Shown one piece after another: positions 9,341 to 19,500 of a DNA stretch of 64,000 nucleotides; the stretch's first letter is position 1; every line of letters starts with the position of its first letter. The position numbers and the translations under genes are program-made. The stretch is from Xanthomonas chitinilytica (GTDB taxonomy: Bacteria > Pseudomonadota > Gammaproteobacteria > Xanthomonadales > Xanthomonadaceae): contig NZ_JAPCHY010000005.1 in assembly GCF_026107455.2 (NCBI RefSeq), forward strand, positions 62,001-126,000. The letters run 5' to 3'. The notes below the pieces were generated by a model, which ran no database searches, was not told where the DNA came from, and worked only from the letters and a program-made list of their open reading frames with translations.

Positions 9341-10650
9341 TGGCGAAGCAGGGAAAAGCGGCGGTTACGCCGCGGTTGCGGTTCCCAGAATATCGCGGCT
9401 CTGAAGATTGGACGAAGGTCGAGCTTCGGCGGCTCGCAGTGATCATCAATGAGCGTGTGGGCGCGACCCGCTGCACGCCCTACACCATTACTTCGGGTGT
9501 GGGATTGGTCAGTCAGCAGGAAAAACTGGGTCGCACGATTGCGGGAAATTCCCTCAAGAATTACATCGTCCTTCAACGAGACGATTTCGCCTACAACAAG
9601 AGCGCAACAAAGGCATTCCCTCAGGGTTTCGTTGCCCGGTATGTCGGCGAGGAGCGGGCGGCTGTTCCCAACAGCATCTTCACCTGCTTCAGAGTCAAGG
9701 AAGACAAGGTTGCTCCTGCGTTCCTAGACGACTTGTTCGCAACCAATCTTCATGGCAGCTGGCTACGCAGCCGGATAGCTGTTGGTGCTCGTGCGCACGG
9801 CTCGCTCAACGTTAGCGACGATGATCTGATGGACCTGCCGGTACCTTTGCCTGGCGGCTCGTCATCGCTTGCGGAGCAACAAAAAATCGCCGACTGCCTG
9901 ACCTCGCTGGACGAGGTGATTGCCGCGCAGGGGCGCAAGGTGGAGGCGTTGAAGGCGCACAAGCGCGGCCTGATGCAGCAGCTGTTACCCCGCGAAGGCG
10001 AAACCCGTCCCCGCCTCCGCTTCCCCGAGTTCCGGGATGCACCGAATTGGAGGGAAACGCCTTTGGGCGATCTGGTTGATCTTCTGTCCGGCTACCCATT
10101 CGATGGGAAGGACATTGTTGAAGACAGTTCCGGTGAGCCTCTTATGCGGGGAATCAACATTACGGAAGGCGCTGTCCGGCACAGTGTCGAGATCGACCGC
10201 TACTATCTAGGCAGCGTGGATGGGTTTGAGAAATTCCGTCTCAGGAAGAACGATCTTGTAATCGGGATGGATGGATCGAAGGTCGGAAAAAACTCTGCGC
10301 TGATCGGAAACGAGGACGTAGGCGCCTTGCTCATCCAGCGAGTTGCTCGGCTTCGAGCCGAGTCCGCGGAATTGATGGCCTTCCTATTTCAGCAAGTCCA
10401 CTCGCCTAGGTTTCACGCCTATGTGGAGCGCATAAATACGAGTTCTGGAATTCCGCACATTAGTGCAAGGCAAATCAAGGATTACCCAATCCACTCTACG
10501 AGCGAGGCGGAACAACGGCGCATCGCCGACTGCCTCTCCTCCCTCGACACCCGGATCACCGCCGAAACCCACCACCTCGCCGCCCTCAAGACCCACAAGC
10601 AGGGCCTGATGCAGCAGCTGTTCCCGGCGCCGGAGGCGGCCACCGGATGA
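9340..10650 (+). CDS. hsdS: Type I restriction-modification specificity subunit HsdS
   Basis: Determines the DNA target for both modification and restriction. The 436-residue protein has two target recognition domains, each preceded by a PRLRFPE(Y/F)R box and followed by a near-identical helical repeat: QQKIADCLTSLDEV...HKRGLMQQLLP (~residues 185-220) and QRRIADCLSSLDTR...HKQGLMQQLFP (~395-430). The recognition domains are visibly richer in A/T than the helical repeats and flanking genes, as expected for exchangeable segments. The start is ATG 9340; an in-frame GTG sits just before it at 9337. The last codons overlap the next gene by 4 nt. Confidence 0.93.
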   Translation: MAKQGKAAVTPRLRFPEYRGSEDWTKVELRRLAVIINERVGATRCTPYTITSGVGLVSQQEKLGRTIAGNSLKNYIVLQRDDFAYNKSATKAFPQGFVARYVGEERAAVPNSIFTCFRVKEDKVAPAFLDDLFATNLHGSWLRSRIAVGARAHGSLNVSDDDLMDLPVPLPGGSSSLAEQQKIADCLTSLDEVIAAQGRKVEALKAHKRGLMQQLLPREGETRPRLRFPEFRDAPNWRETPLGDLVDLLSGYPFDGKDIVEDSSGEPLMRGINITEGAVRHSVEIDRYYLGSVDGFEKFRLRKNDLVIGMDGSKVGKNSALIGNEDVGALLIQRVARLRAESAELMAFLFQQVHSPRFHAYVERINTSSGIPHISARQIKDYPIHSTSEAEQRRIADCLSSLDTRITAETHHLAALKTHKQGLMQQLFPAPEAATG

Positions 10651-11657
10651 GCGGCCTGATCCTCTACACCAGCGAGGACGGCAAGAGCCGCATCCAGCTG
10701 CGCGCCGACGGCCAGACCGTCTGGCTGACCCAGGCGGAGATGGCGGAACTGTTCGACGTCAGCGCCGACAACATCAGCCTGCATTTGAAAAACATCTTTT
10801 CAGACAAGGAGTTGGAACCTGAACGAACTACCGAGGAATCCTCGGTAGTTCAACGGGAGGGCGGTCGCGCCGTGCGCCGGCCGGTCACGCTGTACAACCT
10901 CGACGCCATCCTCGCCGTGGGCTACCGGGTGCGCTCCCCGCGCGGCGTGCAGTTCCGCCGCTGGGCCAGTACGGCGCTGAAGGAATACCTGCTCAAGGGC
11001 TTCGTCATGGACGACGAGCGCCTGAAGAACCCGGATGGACGGCCGGATTACTTCGACGAGATGCTGGCGCGCATCCGCGATATCCGCGCCTCGGAGAAGC
11101 GCTTCTACCAGAAGGTGCGCGACCTGTTCGCGCTGAGCGTGGACTACGACAAGACCGACCGCGCCACCCAGACCTTCTTCGCCACCGTGCAGAACCTGCT
11201 GCTGTACGCGGTGACCGGGCAGACAGCAGCGGAGCTGATCCTGGCCCGCGCCAATCCCGACGAGCCGCACTTCGGCCTGCGTGCCTGGAGCGGTAGCCGG
11301 GTGCGCAAGCAGGACATCCTGATCGCCAAGAACTACCTCACAGAAGATGAGATCGACACCCTCAACCGGCTGGTGGTGATCTTCCTGGAAACCGCGGAGC
11401 TGCGGGCCAAGAGCCGCCAGGAGATTCCCATGCGCTTCTGGATGGAGAACGTGGGCCAGATCATCGCGTCCAACGGCTTTCCGTTGCTGAAGACCGCCGG
11501 CTCGGTCAGTCACGAGCAGATGGAAGCCGCCACCAGCGAGCGGTACCTCGCCTTCGACGAACAACGCAAGCAGCAGGAGGCGCGTGCCGCCGATGCTGCC
11601 GACGCGGCCGAACTGGCTGCTATCGAAAACAAGATCAAACGACGCCTGAAACCATGA
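10647..11657 (+). CDS. RhuM family protein in the type I restriction operon
   Basis: 336 residues of the RhuM family, named after a Salmonella pathogenicity island gene and often found inside type I restriction operons. The N-terminus is a DNA-binding-like region (TVWLTQAEMAELFDVSADNI, residues ~24-45), then the family hallmark LDAILAVGYRVRSPRGVQFR, then a C-terminal Fic/Doc-like helical region. The molecular function is not established. It overlaps hsdS (ATGA) and hsdM (ATGA), so all four genes are coupled. Codons 60-68 lie in a perfect 27-bp inverted repeat. Confidence 0.85.
   Translation: MSGLILYTSEDGKSRIQLRADGQTVWLTQAEMAELFDVSADNISLHLKNIFSDKELEPERTTEESSVVQREGGRAVRRPVTLYNLDAILAVGYRVRSPRGVQFRRWASTALKEYLLKGFVMDDERLKNPDGRPDYFDEMLARIRDIRASEKRFYQKVRDLFALSVDYDKTDRATQTFFATVQNLLLYAVTGQTAAELILARANPDEPHFGLRAWSGSRVRKQDILIAKNYLTEDEIDTLNRLVVIFLETAELRAKSRQEIPMRFWMENVGQIIASNGFPLLKTAGSVSHEQMEAATSERYLAFDEQRKQQEARAADAADAAELAAIENKIKRRLKP
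10825..10851. repeat. Perfect 13-bp inverted repeat inside the rhuM-like gene
   Basis: GAACTACCGAGGA, a single A, then TCCTCGGTAGTTC. The palindrome encodes the ERTTEESSVVQ segment just before the conserved EGGRAVRR motif. A perfect 13-bp arm inside coding sequence is unlikely by chance and could act as an mRNA hairpin or a protein-binding site. Confidence 0.85.
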
Positions 11658-13273
11658 CCGACGACGACCAGAAACAACTCGGCAAGACCCTGTGGGCCAT
11701 TGCCGACCAGCTGCGCGGCAGCATGAACGCGGACGACTTCCGCGACTACATGCTGTCGTTCCTGTTCCTGCGCTACCTGTCGGACAACTACGAGGCGGCG
11801 GCGAAGAAGGAGCTGGGGTCGGACTATCCCGACCCCCAGGCCATCGGCAACGGCGGCAAGACGCCGCTGTCGGTGTGGTACGCGGCCAACCCGGACGATA
11901 TCGCTGCGTTCGAGCAGCAGATGCGGCGCAAGGCGCATTACGTCATCCAGCCCAGGTACCTGTGGGGCAATATCGTCCACCTGGCGAAGACCCAGGACGG
12001 CAGCCTGCTGGACACCTTGCAGAAGGGTTTCAAGCACATCGAGGAAGATTCCTTCGAGAGTGAGTTCCAGGGCCTGTTTTCGGAAATCAACCTGACCTCG
12101 GACAAGCTGGGCAGGAAGTACGAGGACCGCAATGCCAAGCTGTGCTCGATCATCAGCGAGCTGGCCCGCGGCATGGCGCTGTTTTCCACCGAGGCGGACA
12201 CGCTGGGCGATGCCTACGAGTACCTGATTGGCCAGTTCGCCGCCGGCAGCGGCAAGAAGGCCGGCGAGTTCTACACGCCGCAGCAGATTTCCAACATCCT
12301 GTCGGCCATCGTCACCCTTGACAGCCAGGAGCCGAAGACCGGCCCGCGCGGCAAGCTGGAGAGCGTGTTCGATTTCGCCTGCGGTTCGGGCTCCCTGCTG
12401 CTCAATATCCGCCACCGCATGAAGAAAGCGGGCGGCAGCATCGGCAAGATCGTGGGGCAGGAATACAACATCACCACCTACAACCTGGCGCGCATGAACA
12501 TGCTGCTGCACGGGGTGAAAGACACCGAGTTCGAGATCTACCACGGCGACACGCTGAAGAACGACTGGGACTGGCTGCGCGAAACCAACCCGGCCAGGAA
12601 GCCGCGCTTCGACGCCGTGGTCGCCAACCCGCCTTTCAGCTACCGCTGGGAGCCGGGCGAGGCGATGGCGCAGGACCCGCGCTTCAAGAACCACGGCGTG
12701 GCACCCAAGAGCGCAGCCGACTTCGCCTTCCTGCTGCACGGCCTGCACTACCTGAAGGACGATGGTGTAATGGCAATCATCCTGCCGCATGGCGTGCTGT
12801 TCCGCGGCGGCAAGGAAGCGGATATCCGCCGCAAGCTGCTGGAAGACGGCCACATCGACACGGTGATCGGTTTGCCGGCCAATTTGTTCTATTCCACCGG
12901 CATCCCGGTATGCATTTTGGTGCTGAAGAAGTGCAAGAAGCCGGACGACGTGCTGTTCATCAATGCGGCCGAGCACTTCGCTAAAGGAAAGCGTCAGAAT
13001 CAGTTAAGCGATGCGCATATCGAGCGGATCGTTTCTGCGTATCGCGACCGCTCGGAACAGGAGCGCTACTCCCGCCGCGTATCGATGAAGGAGATTGCCG
13101 ACAACGACTACAACCTCAACATCTCGCGTTACGTCAGTACTGCTGAGGCGGAGAAGGAGATCGACCTGGCAGTGGTACATGCCGATTTGATGAAGATTGA
13201 GGCCGAGCTGGCTGAAGCGAAGGCGCGGCATAACGGCTTTTTGGCTGAGCTGGGATTGGCACCTCTGCCATGA
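11654..13273 (+). CDS. hsdM: Type I DNA N6-adenine methyltransferase HsdM
   Basis: Modification subunit that methylates adenine at the sites set by HsdS, and also part of the restriction complex. The 539-residue protein has an N-terminal helical domain (DDQKQLGKTLWAIADQLRGS), the SAM-binding motif FDFACGSGSLLL (~residue 239) and catalytic NPPF (~residue 325). The C-terminus forms a coiled helix that packs on HsdS. It is last in the operon, an unusual order (R-S-rhuM-M), and overlaps the preceding gene by 4 nt. prpF starts 77 bp downstream. Confidence 0.95.
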   Translation: MTDDDQKQLGKTLWAIADQLRGSMNADDFRDYMLSFLFLRYLSDNYEAAAKKELGSDYPDPQAIGNGGKTPLSVWYAANPDDIAAFEQQMRRKAHYVIQPRYLWGNIVHLAKTQDGSLLDTLQKGFKHIEEDSFESEFQGLFSEINLTSDKLGRKYEDRNAKLCSIISELARGMALFSTEADTLGDAYEYLIGQFAAGSGKKAGEFYTPQQISNILSAIVTLDSQEPKTGPRGKLESVFDFACGSGSLLLNIRHRMKKAGGSIGKIVGQEYNITTYNLARMNMLLHGVKDTEFEIYHGDTLKNDWDWLRETNPARKPRFDAVVANPPFSYRWEPGEAMAQDPRFKNHGVAPKSAADFAFLLHGLHYLKDDGVMAIILPHGVLFRGGKEADIRRKLLEDGHIDTVIGLPANLFYSTGIPVCILVLKKCKKPDDVLFINAAEHFAKGKRQNQLSDAHIERIVSAYRDRSEQERYSRRVSMKEIADNDYNLNISRYVSTAEAEKEIDLAVVHADLMKIEAELAEAKARHNGFLAELGLAPLP

Positions 13274-13350
13274 GCGATTTTGATGTACAGCCAAGCCATT
13301 CGTAGCCATGCCGTCACATGGTGTCGTGCAACAGCCGGAGCGCTCCCGTC

Positions 13351-14550
13351 ATGAGTCCCTGTCTTTCAAGCCCCCAACTCCGCATCCCCGCCACCTACAT
13401 GCGCGGCGGCACCAGCAAAGGCGTGTTCTTCCGCCTTCAAGACTTGCCGCTGGAGGCACAAACACCCGGCGCGGCGCGCGACGCGCTGTTGATGCGGGTG
13501 ATCGGCTCGCCCGATCCCTACGGCAAGCACACCGACGGCATGGGCGGGGCGACGTCGAGCACCAGCAAGTGCGTGATCGTCGCCCCGGCCTCGGTGCCGG
13601 AGCATGACGTGGACTACCTGTACGGGCAGGTGTCCATCGACACGCCGTTCGTCGATTGGTCGGGCAACTGCGGCAACCTCAGCACCGCGGTGGGGCCGTT
13701 CGCGATCGCCAACGGCTTCATTCCCGCCGAACGCATTCCGCGCGACGGCACCGTCACCGTGCGCGTGTGGCAGGCCAACATCGGCAAGACCATCCTCGTG
13801 CATGTGCCGGTGCGCGACGGGCAGGTGCAGGAAACCGGCGACTTCGAGCTGGACGGGGTGACCTTCCCGGCGGCGGAGGTCGTGCTGGAGTTCATCGACC
13901 CGTCCGATGACGGTGAAGGCGAGGGTGGCTCCATGTTCCCTACCGGCAACCTCGTCGATGATCTCGACGTGCCGGGCATCGGCACGCTGAAGGCGACGAT
14001 GATCACCGCCGGCATTCCCACCGTGTTCGTCAACGCCGCCGATATCGGCTACGACGGCACCGAGCTGCAACCGGCGATCAACGAGGACAAGGCGGCGCTG
14101 GCGAAGCTGGAAGCCATCCGCGTGGCCGGCGCGCTGCGCATGGGGCTGATAAAAACGCCGGAAGAGGCGCTCAAGCGCCAGCACACGCCGAAGGTGGCAT
14201 TCGTCGCGCCGGCGGCCGACTACGCCTCCAGCAGCGGCAAGCAGGTCGCGGCGGGCGACATCGACCTGAACGTGCGCGCGATGTCGATGGGCAAGCTGCA
14301 CCACGCGATGATGGGCACCGCGTCGGTCGCCATCGCTGCCGCGGCGGCGGTGCCGGGCACGCTGGTGAACCAGGCTGCCGGTGGCGGGCAGCGCGAGGTG
14401 GTGCGTTTCGGACACCCCTCCGGAACGCTGCGCGTCGGCGCCGAGGTGGCGCTGGTCGACGGCCAGTGGACGGTGACCAAGGCGGTGATGAGCCGCAGCG
14501 CCCGCATCCTGATGGAAGGCTGGGTGCGGGTGCCGGGCGACAGCTTCTGA
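13351..14550 (+). CDS. prpF: AcnD-accessory protein PrpF
   Basis: A diaminopimelate-epimerase-fold protein that works with AcnD; it isomerises the trans aconitate product of AcnD to the cis form. The 399-residue protein shows the family signatures IPATYMRGGTSKGVFFRLQD, GSPDPYGKHTDGMGGATSST and VDWSGNCGNLS. ATG 13351 is chosen because the family N-terminus begins just before QLRIPATYM; the frame is also open from 13318. It is separated from acnD by the 7-kb hsd operon. Confidence 0.93.
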   Translation: MSPCLSSPQLRIPATYMRGGTSKGVFFRLQDLPLEAQTPGAARDALLMRVIGSPDPYGKHTDGMGGATSSTSKCVIVAPASVPEHDVDYLYGQVSIDTPFVDWSGNCGNLSTAVGPFAIANGFIPAERIPRDGTVTVRVWQANIGKTILVHVPVRDGQVQETGDFELDGVTFPAAEVVLEFIDPSDDGEGEGGSMFPTGNLVDDLDVPGIGTLKATMITAGIPTVFVNAADIGYDGTELQPAINEDKAALAKLEAIRVAGALRMGLIKTPEEALKRQHTPKVAFVAPAADYASSSGKQVAAGDIDLNVRAMSMGKLHHAMMGTASVAIAAAAAVPGTLVNQAAGGGQREVVRFGHPSGTLRVGAEVALVDGQWTVTKAVMSRSARILMEGWVRVPGDSF

Positions 14551-14997
14551 ACGATGGGGCAGGGCCCGGGGGCTCCGGCCTGCGCCAGCGTCGGCGGGCG
14601 GCGCAGCGCTCCCGGGCGAGACGCGTCATTCCCGCGGATGCGGGACGGCATGCTGATGCGGATGGGGACTTTGGCGTGGGTGGGCACGTGCCGGCTACGA
14701 GCACGGCGGTGGCTTGCCGCGTCACGCCGCGCCGGCCCGACCCGCTCTGTGGGTCATCCCGTCGGTCGGGAAGCGCCGGATGCGGCGATCCGCGTCCCCG
14801 TCCATCCCGGTGAAACGCGCTCCGGGCAGCATGGCAGGGAGCTCCGGGCGGGGGGGGCGCAATCAATCTGCCGATGGGGCGGTTGGCGCGAGAAACGGCC
14901 GGCACCGGAGGGCATCGCCCAGGGCGCATGGACGTGGCGGCAACCTTCCCCGGGCGATGATCCGCAGTCCAGCCGCTGCCCCATCCAGGAGACCGCC
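14551..14997. other. 447-bp gap between prpF and prpD with short hairpin repeats
   Basis: No gene is recognised. The stretch holds an ATTCCCGCGGATGCGGGA hairpin near 14626-14643, a form of the ATTCCCGC/GCGGGAAT element common in this family, and GTCATCCCGTCGGTCGGGAAG near 14753. A run of eight G lies near 14861. Open frames here are high-GC shadows. Confidence 0.6.
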
Positions 14998-16455
14998 ATG
15001 TCCGTCCATGCAGCGCCTTCCGCCGCCCGCCCCGACTGGGACGGGGTGCTGGTCGACATCGTCGACTACGTACGCGACTACCGCGTCGATTCCACGCTGG
15101 CCTGGGACACCGCCGGCCACTGCCTGATCGACAGCCTCGGCTGCGCGCTGGAGGCGCTGGACTATCCGGCCTGCACCCGGCTGCTGGGGCCGCTGGTCCC
15201 CGGCACCGTGGTCCCGCACGGGGCGCGGGTGCCGGGCACCGGGTTCCAGCTCGATCCGGTGCAGGCCGCCTTCGACCTCGGCGCGATGATCCGCTGGCTG
15301 GATTTCAACGACACCTGGCTGGCGGCCGAGTGGGGCCATCCTTCGGACAACCTTGGCGGCATCCTGATGGTCGCCGACTGGCTCGGCCGCAGCCGCGTCG
15401 CCGCCGGGCAGCCGCCGCTGGCGATGAAGACGGTGCTGGAGGCGATGATCAAGGCGCACGAGATCCAGGGCTGCCTGGCGTTGGAGAACAGTTTCAACGA
15501 CGTCGGCCTGGACCACGTGCTGCTGGTGAAGGCGGCCAGCACCGCGGTGGTGGCCGGGCTGCTGGGGCTGGAGCGCGAGCGGATGCTGGCGGCGCTGTCG
15601 CTGGCGTGGGTGGACGGCCAGAGCCTGCGCACCTACCGGCATGCGCCCAACACCGGTTCGCGCAAGAGCTGGGCCGCCGGCGACGCCAGCAGCCGCGCGG
15701 TGCGGCTGGCGCTGATGGCCCGGGCCGGCGAGATGGGCTATCCGTCGGCGCTGAGCGCGCCGTTGTGGGGCTTCTACGACGTGTCGTTCCACGGCAGGCC
15801 GTTCGCGTTCCAGCGCCCCTATGGCAGCTACGTGATGGAGAACGTGCTGTTCAAGGTCAGCTATCCGGCCGAATTCCATGCGCAGACCGCGGTGGAGGCG
15901 GCGATGGTCCTGCATGCGCGGCTGGCGGCCGCCGGGCGGCGGGTGGAGGAGATCCGGCGGATCACCATCCGCACCCAGCAGGCCTGCCTGCGCATCATCG
16001 ACAAGCAGGGGCCGCTGGCCAACCCGGCCGACCGCGACCACTGCATCCAGTACATGGTGGCGGTGCCGCTGATCTTCGGCCGGCTCACCGCCGCCGACTA
16101 CGAGGACGCGGTGGCCGCCGATCCGCGCATCGACGCCCTGCGCGCGCGCATCGCCTGCATCGAGGACCCGCGCTTCACCGCCGATTACCACGACCCGGAC
16201 AAGCGCTCGATCGCCAACGCGCTGGCCATCGAGTTCGACGACGGCACCTTGCTGGAGGAGGTGACGGTGGAGTACCCGCTCGGCCACCGCCGTCGCCGCG
16301 CCGAGGGCATCCCGCTGCTGCTGGAGAAGTTCCGCCGCAACCTGGCGCGGCGGCTGCCGGCCGAGCGGCAGGCGGCCATCCTGGCGCTGTCGCTGGACCG
16401 CCCGCGGCTGGAGACCACGCCCGTGCACGAATATGTGGACCTGTTCGTGCCCTGA
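14998..16455 (+). CDS. prpD: 2-methylcitrate dehydratase PrpD (MmgE/PrpD family)
   Basis: Dehydrates 2-methylcitrate to 2-methyl-cis-aconitate without an iron-sulfur cluster. The 485-residue protein matches PrpD along its length: WDTAGHCLIDSLGCALEALD, then MIRWLDFNDTWLAAEWGHPS, then AHEIQGCLALENSFN, and a C-terminal GHRRRRAEGIPLL. Start ATG 14998 follows an AGGAGACC ribosome binding site. Since acnD and prpF are also present, the cell appears to have two routes for the same dehydration step. It lies 447 bp from prpF and may have its own promoter. Confidence 0.93.
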   Translation: MSVHAAPSAARPDWDGVLVDIVDYVRDYRVDSTLAWDTAGHCLIDSLGCALEALDYPACTRLLGPLVPGTVVPHGARVPGTGFQLDPVQAAFDLGAMIRWLDFNDTWLAAEWGHPSDNLGGILMVADWLGRSRVAAGQPPLAMKTVLEAMIKAHEIQGCLALENSFNDVGLDHVLLVKAASTAVVAGLLGLERERMLAALSLAWVDGQSLRTYRHAPNTGSRKSWAAGDASSRAVRLALMARAGEMGYPSALSAPLWGFYDVSFHGRPFAFQRPYGSYVMENVLFKVSYPAEFHAQTAVEAAMVLHARLAAAGRRVEEIRRITIRTQQACLRIIDKQGPLANPADRDHCIQYMVAVPLIFGRLTAADYEDAVAADPRIDALRARIACIEDPRFTADYHDPDKRSIANALAIEFDDGTLLEEVTVEYPLGHRRRRAEGIPLLLEKFRRNLARRLPAERQAAILALSLDRPRLETTPVHEYVDLFVP

Positions 16456-16525
16456 AGCCCGCCGGCAGGGGCGGAGCGGCAAGGGTGTCCGTCTATACTC
16501 TGGCCGACATCCAGGGAGTGACACG

Positions 16526-19500
16526 ATGGACACGAAGTCGGAGCCGAACCGCGGACAGTGGCGGGCGAGGGTGGTGCAGGGATTGCTGCTGCTGGTCCTG
16601 GCGGTGGGACTGGGGGCCTGCAAGCGCAACGAATCGGGGCAGCTGCCCGGTGCCAGCGGCGAGGCCATCAAGGCCACGCAGGAGGAGGTGACCGAGTTCG
16701 CCCTGCTGCGCGCCTGGCCCGACCAGCGGGGCGAGAGCCTGTCGCTGGCGCTGGAGTTCTCGCGGCCGCTGGTCGGCACCCAGGACTTCGACAAGCTGCT
16801 GCGCTTCGAGGAGAAGGCCGGCACCGAGGAGAGCAGCTGGTCGCTGTCCGACGACGGCAAGACCCTGCGCTATCCCTTCGTCGAGGCCGCCAGGGACTAC
16901 ACCGTGGTCGTCTCCGCCGACCTGCTGGCCGCCGACGGCAGCCGCCTGGGCAAGGAGCTGAAGCAGAAGGTGCACACCGGCGAACTGCGCCCGGTGGCCG
17001 GTTTCGCCTCGCAGGGCAGCGTGCTGCCGGCGCGCGACAGCCGCGGCCTGCCGGTGGTGTCGGTCAACGTGCAGGAGGTGGACGTCGAGTTCCTGCGCGT
17101 GCGCGAGAAGCAGCTGCCCACCTTCTTCAGCCAGTACCAGCGCGGCGGCCGCCGCGGCAGCTGGGAACTGGACAGCGACTACGGCGACAAGACGCCGTTG
17201 TCGACGCTGGCCGAACCGGTCTACGTCAACCGCTTCGTGCTCGGCGGCAAGCAGAACGAGCGGGTGCTGACCTACCTGCCGACCCAGGACATCAAGGAAC
17301 TGCAGCAGCCGGGCCTGTACTTCGCGGTGATGAAGCGCACCGGCAGCTTCGACAACGAATACGACACCGCGTTCTTCACCGTCAGCGACATCGGCCTGCA
17401 CACGCGCGCCTACAAGGACACGCTGTTCGTGCACACCGCCTCGTTGCAGAACGGGGCGCCGGCCAAGAAGATCGAGCTGCGCATCCTCGACGCCAAGGGC
17501 GAGCTGTTCCTCAAGGGCCAGACCGACGCCAACGGCAACGCGCTGCTGAACTACAAGCTCGACGCCGGCCACGTGCTGGTGGCCAGCAGCGGCGGCGACA
17601 CCACCCTGCTGCCGTTCAACCAGCCGGCGCTGGACCTGAGCGAGTTCGCCGTGGCCGGCCGCCAGAACGCCTGGTTCGACGTGTTCGCCTGGTCCGGGCG
17701 CGACCTGTACCGCCCCGGCGAGACCGTGCAGGTGTCGGCGCTGCTGCGCGACAACGACGGCAAGCCGGTCGCCGGGCCGGACAAGGGTGCCCAGCCGGTG
17801 TTCCTGCGGCTCAAGCAGCCCGACGGCAAGATCTTCCGCGAGACCCGGCTGCAGCCGGGCGAGCAGGGCTATTTCAGCTTCGAGCAGGCCATTCCCGGCG
17901 ATGCCCCGACCGGCCGCTGGCAGGTGGAATTCCGTACCGACCCGGCCAGCAAGGAGGCGGTGCAGGGCATGACCCTGCGCATCGAGGAGTTCCTGCCCGA
18001 GCGCATGAAGCTGGACCTGGACAGCGCGCAGAAGACGCTCAAGCCGGGCGAGCCGTTCAAGCTGCAGGCCGATGCGGCCTACCTGTACGGCGCTCCGGCC
18101 GACGGCAACCGCTTCACCGCGCGGCTGGCGGTGGCGGTGGAACAGCACCCGCTCGAATCGCTGCCGGGCTACTTCTTCGGCGACCCCACGGTGGAGCTGC
18201 CGCGCGAGGCCAAGGACGTGATCGACGGCAGCTTCCCGGCCGACGGCAAGCTGCGCCAGGACGTCGCCCTGCCGGCCGAGGCCAAGCCGACGACGCCCAT
18301 CGCCGCGCTGCTGTCCGGCAGCGTCTACGAGACCGGCGGCCGCACCGTGACCCGCACCCTCAAGCGGGTGCTGTGGCCGGCGCCGGCGCTGGTCGGCGTG
18401 CGCCCGCTGTTCGACGACAAGGACGGCGCCGACGCCAATTCCAACGCGCGCTTCGAGCTGGTGCGGGTGGATGCCGACGGCAAGCCGCAGCCGGCGCAGG
18501 GGCTGAAGGTCACCCTGGTGCGCGAACTGCGCGACTACCACTGGACCTGGAACGACAATCGCTGGGACTACGACTTCACCCGTCGCTTCGAGAACAAGGA
18601 GACCCGCACCATCGATGCCGGCGCCACGGCGGCGAAGTTCGACTTCGCGGTGGAATGGGGCGAGTACCGGGTCGACGTGTTCGACCCCGCCACCGGCCTG
18701 ACCATGCGCTATCCGTTCCGCGCCGGCTGGAGCTGGAACGACGACAACCGCGGGCTGGACGCGCGCCCGGACAAGGTCAAGCTGGCGCTGGACAAGACCG
18801 GCTACAAGGCCGGTGACACCCTCAAGGTCACGCTCACCCCGCCGCACGCCGGCCGCGGCGTGCTGCTGGTGGAGAGCGACAAGCTGCTGTACGTGCAGGA
18901 CATCGACGTCAAGCCGGGCAGCACCTTCGAGATCCCGGTCAGCGCCGAATGGGAGCGCCACGACGTCTACGTCACCGCACTGGTGTTCCGCGGCGGCAGC
19001 GCACCGAGCAAGATCACCCCGGCCCGCGCCGTGGGCGTGGTCCACGTGCCGATGGACCGCAAGGGGCGCCGCGTCGCGGTGGGCCTGGTGGCACCGAAGC
19101 AGATGCGTCCGGAGCAGCCGCTGCCGGTCACCGTCAGCGCGCCGGAACTGGCCGGCAGGCAGGCGCACGTGACGGTGTCGGCGGTGGACGTGGGCATCCT
19201 CAACATCACCCGCTTCCCGGTGCCCGACGCCAACGCGCAGTTCTTCGCGCAGCGGCGCCTGGGCGTGGACGCCTACGACATCTACGGCCGCGTGATCGAG
19301 AGTTTCGAGGGCGCCAGCGGCAAGCTGCGCTTCGGCGGCGACATGGCGCTGGCGGCGCTGCCGCAGGCCAAGCGCCCGACCGCACGGGTGCAGACGGTGG
19401 ACCTGTTCTCCGGGCCGGTGAAGCTCGACGCCAAGGGCAACGCCCGCATCAACCTGCCGGTGCCCGACTTCAACGGCACCCTGCGGGTCTCGGCGCTGGT

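Noticed and set aside
6080-13350. Integrative element carrying the restriction genes
   Set aside because: No integrase, transposase, tRNA target or flanking direct repeat was found by eye at the junctions.
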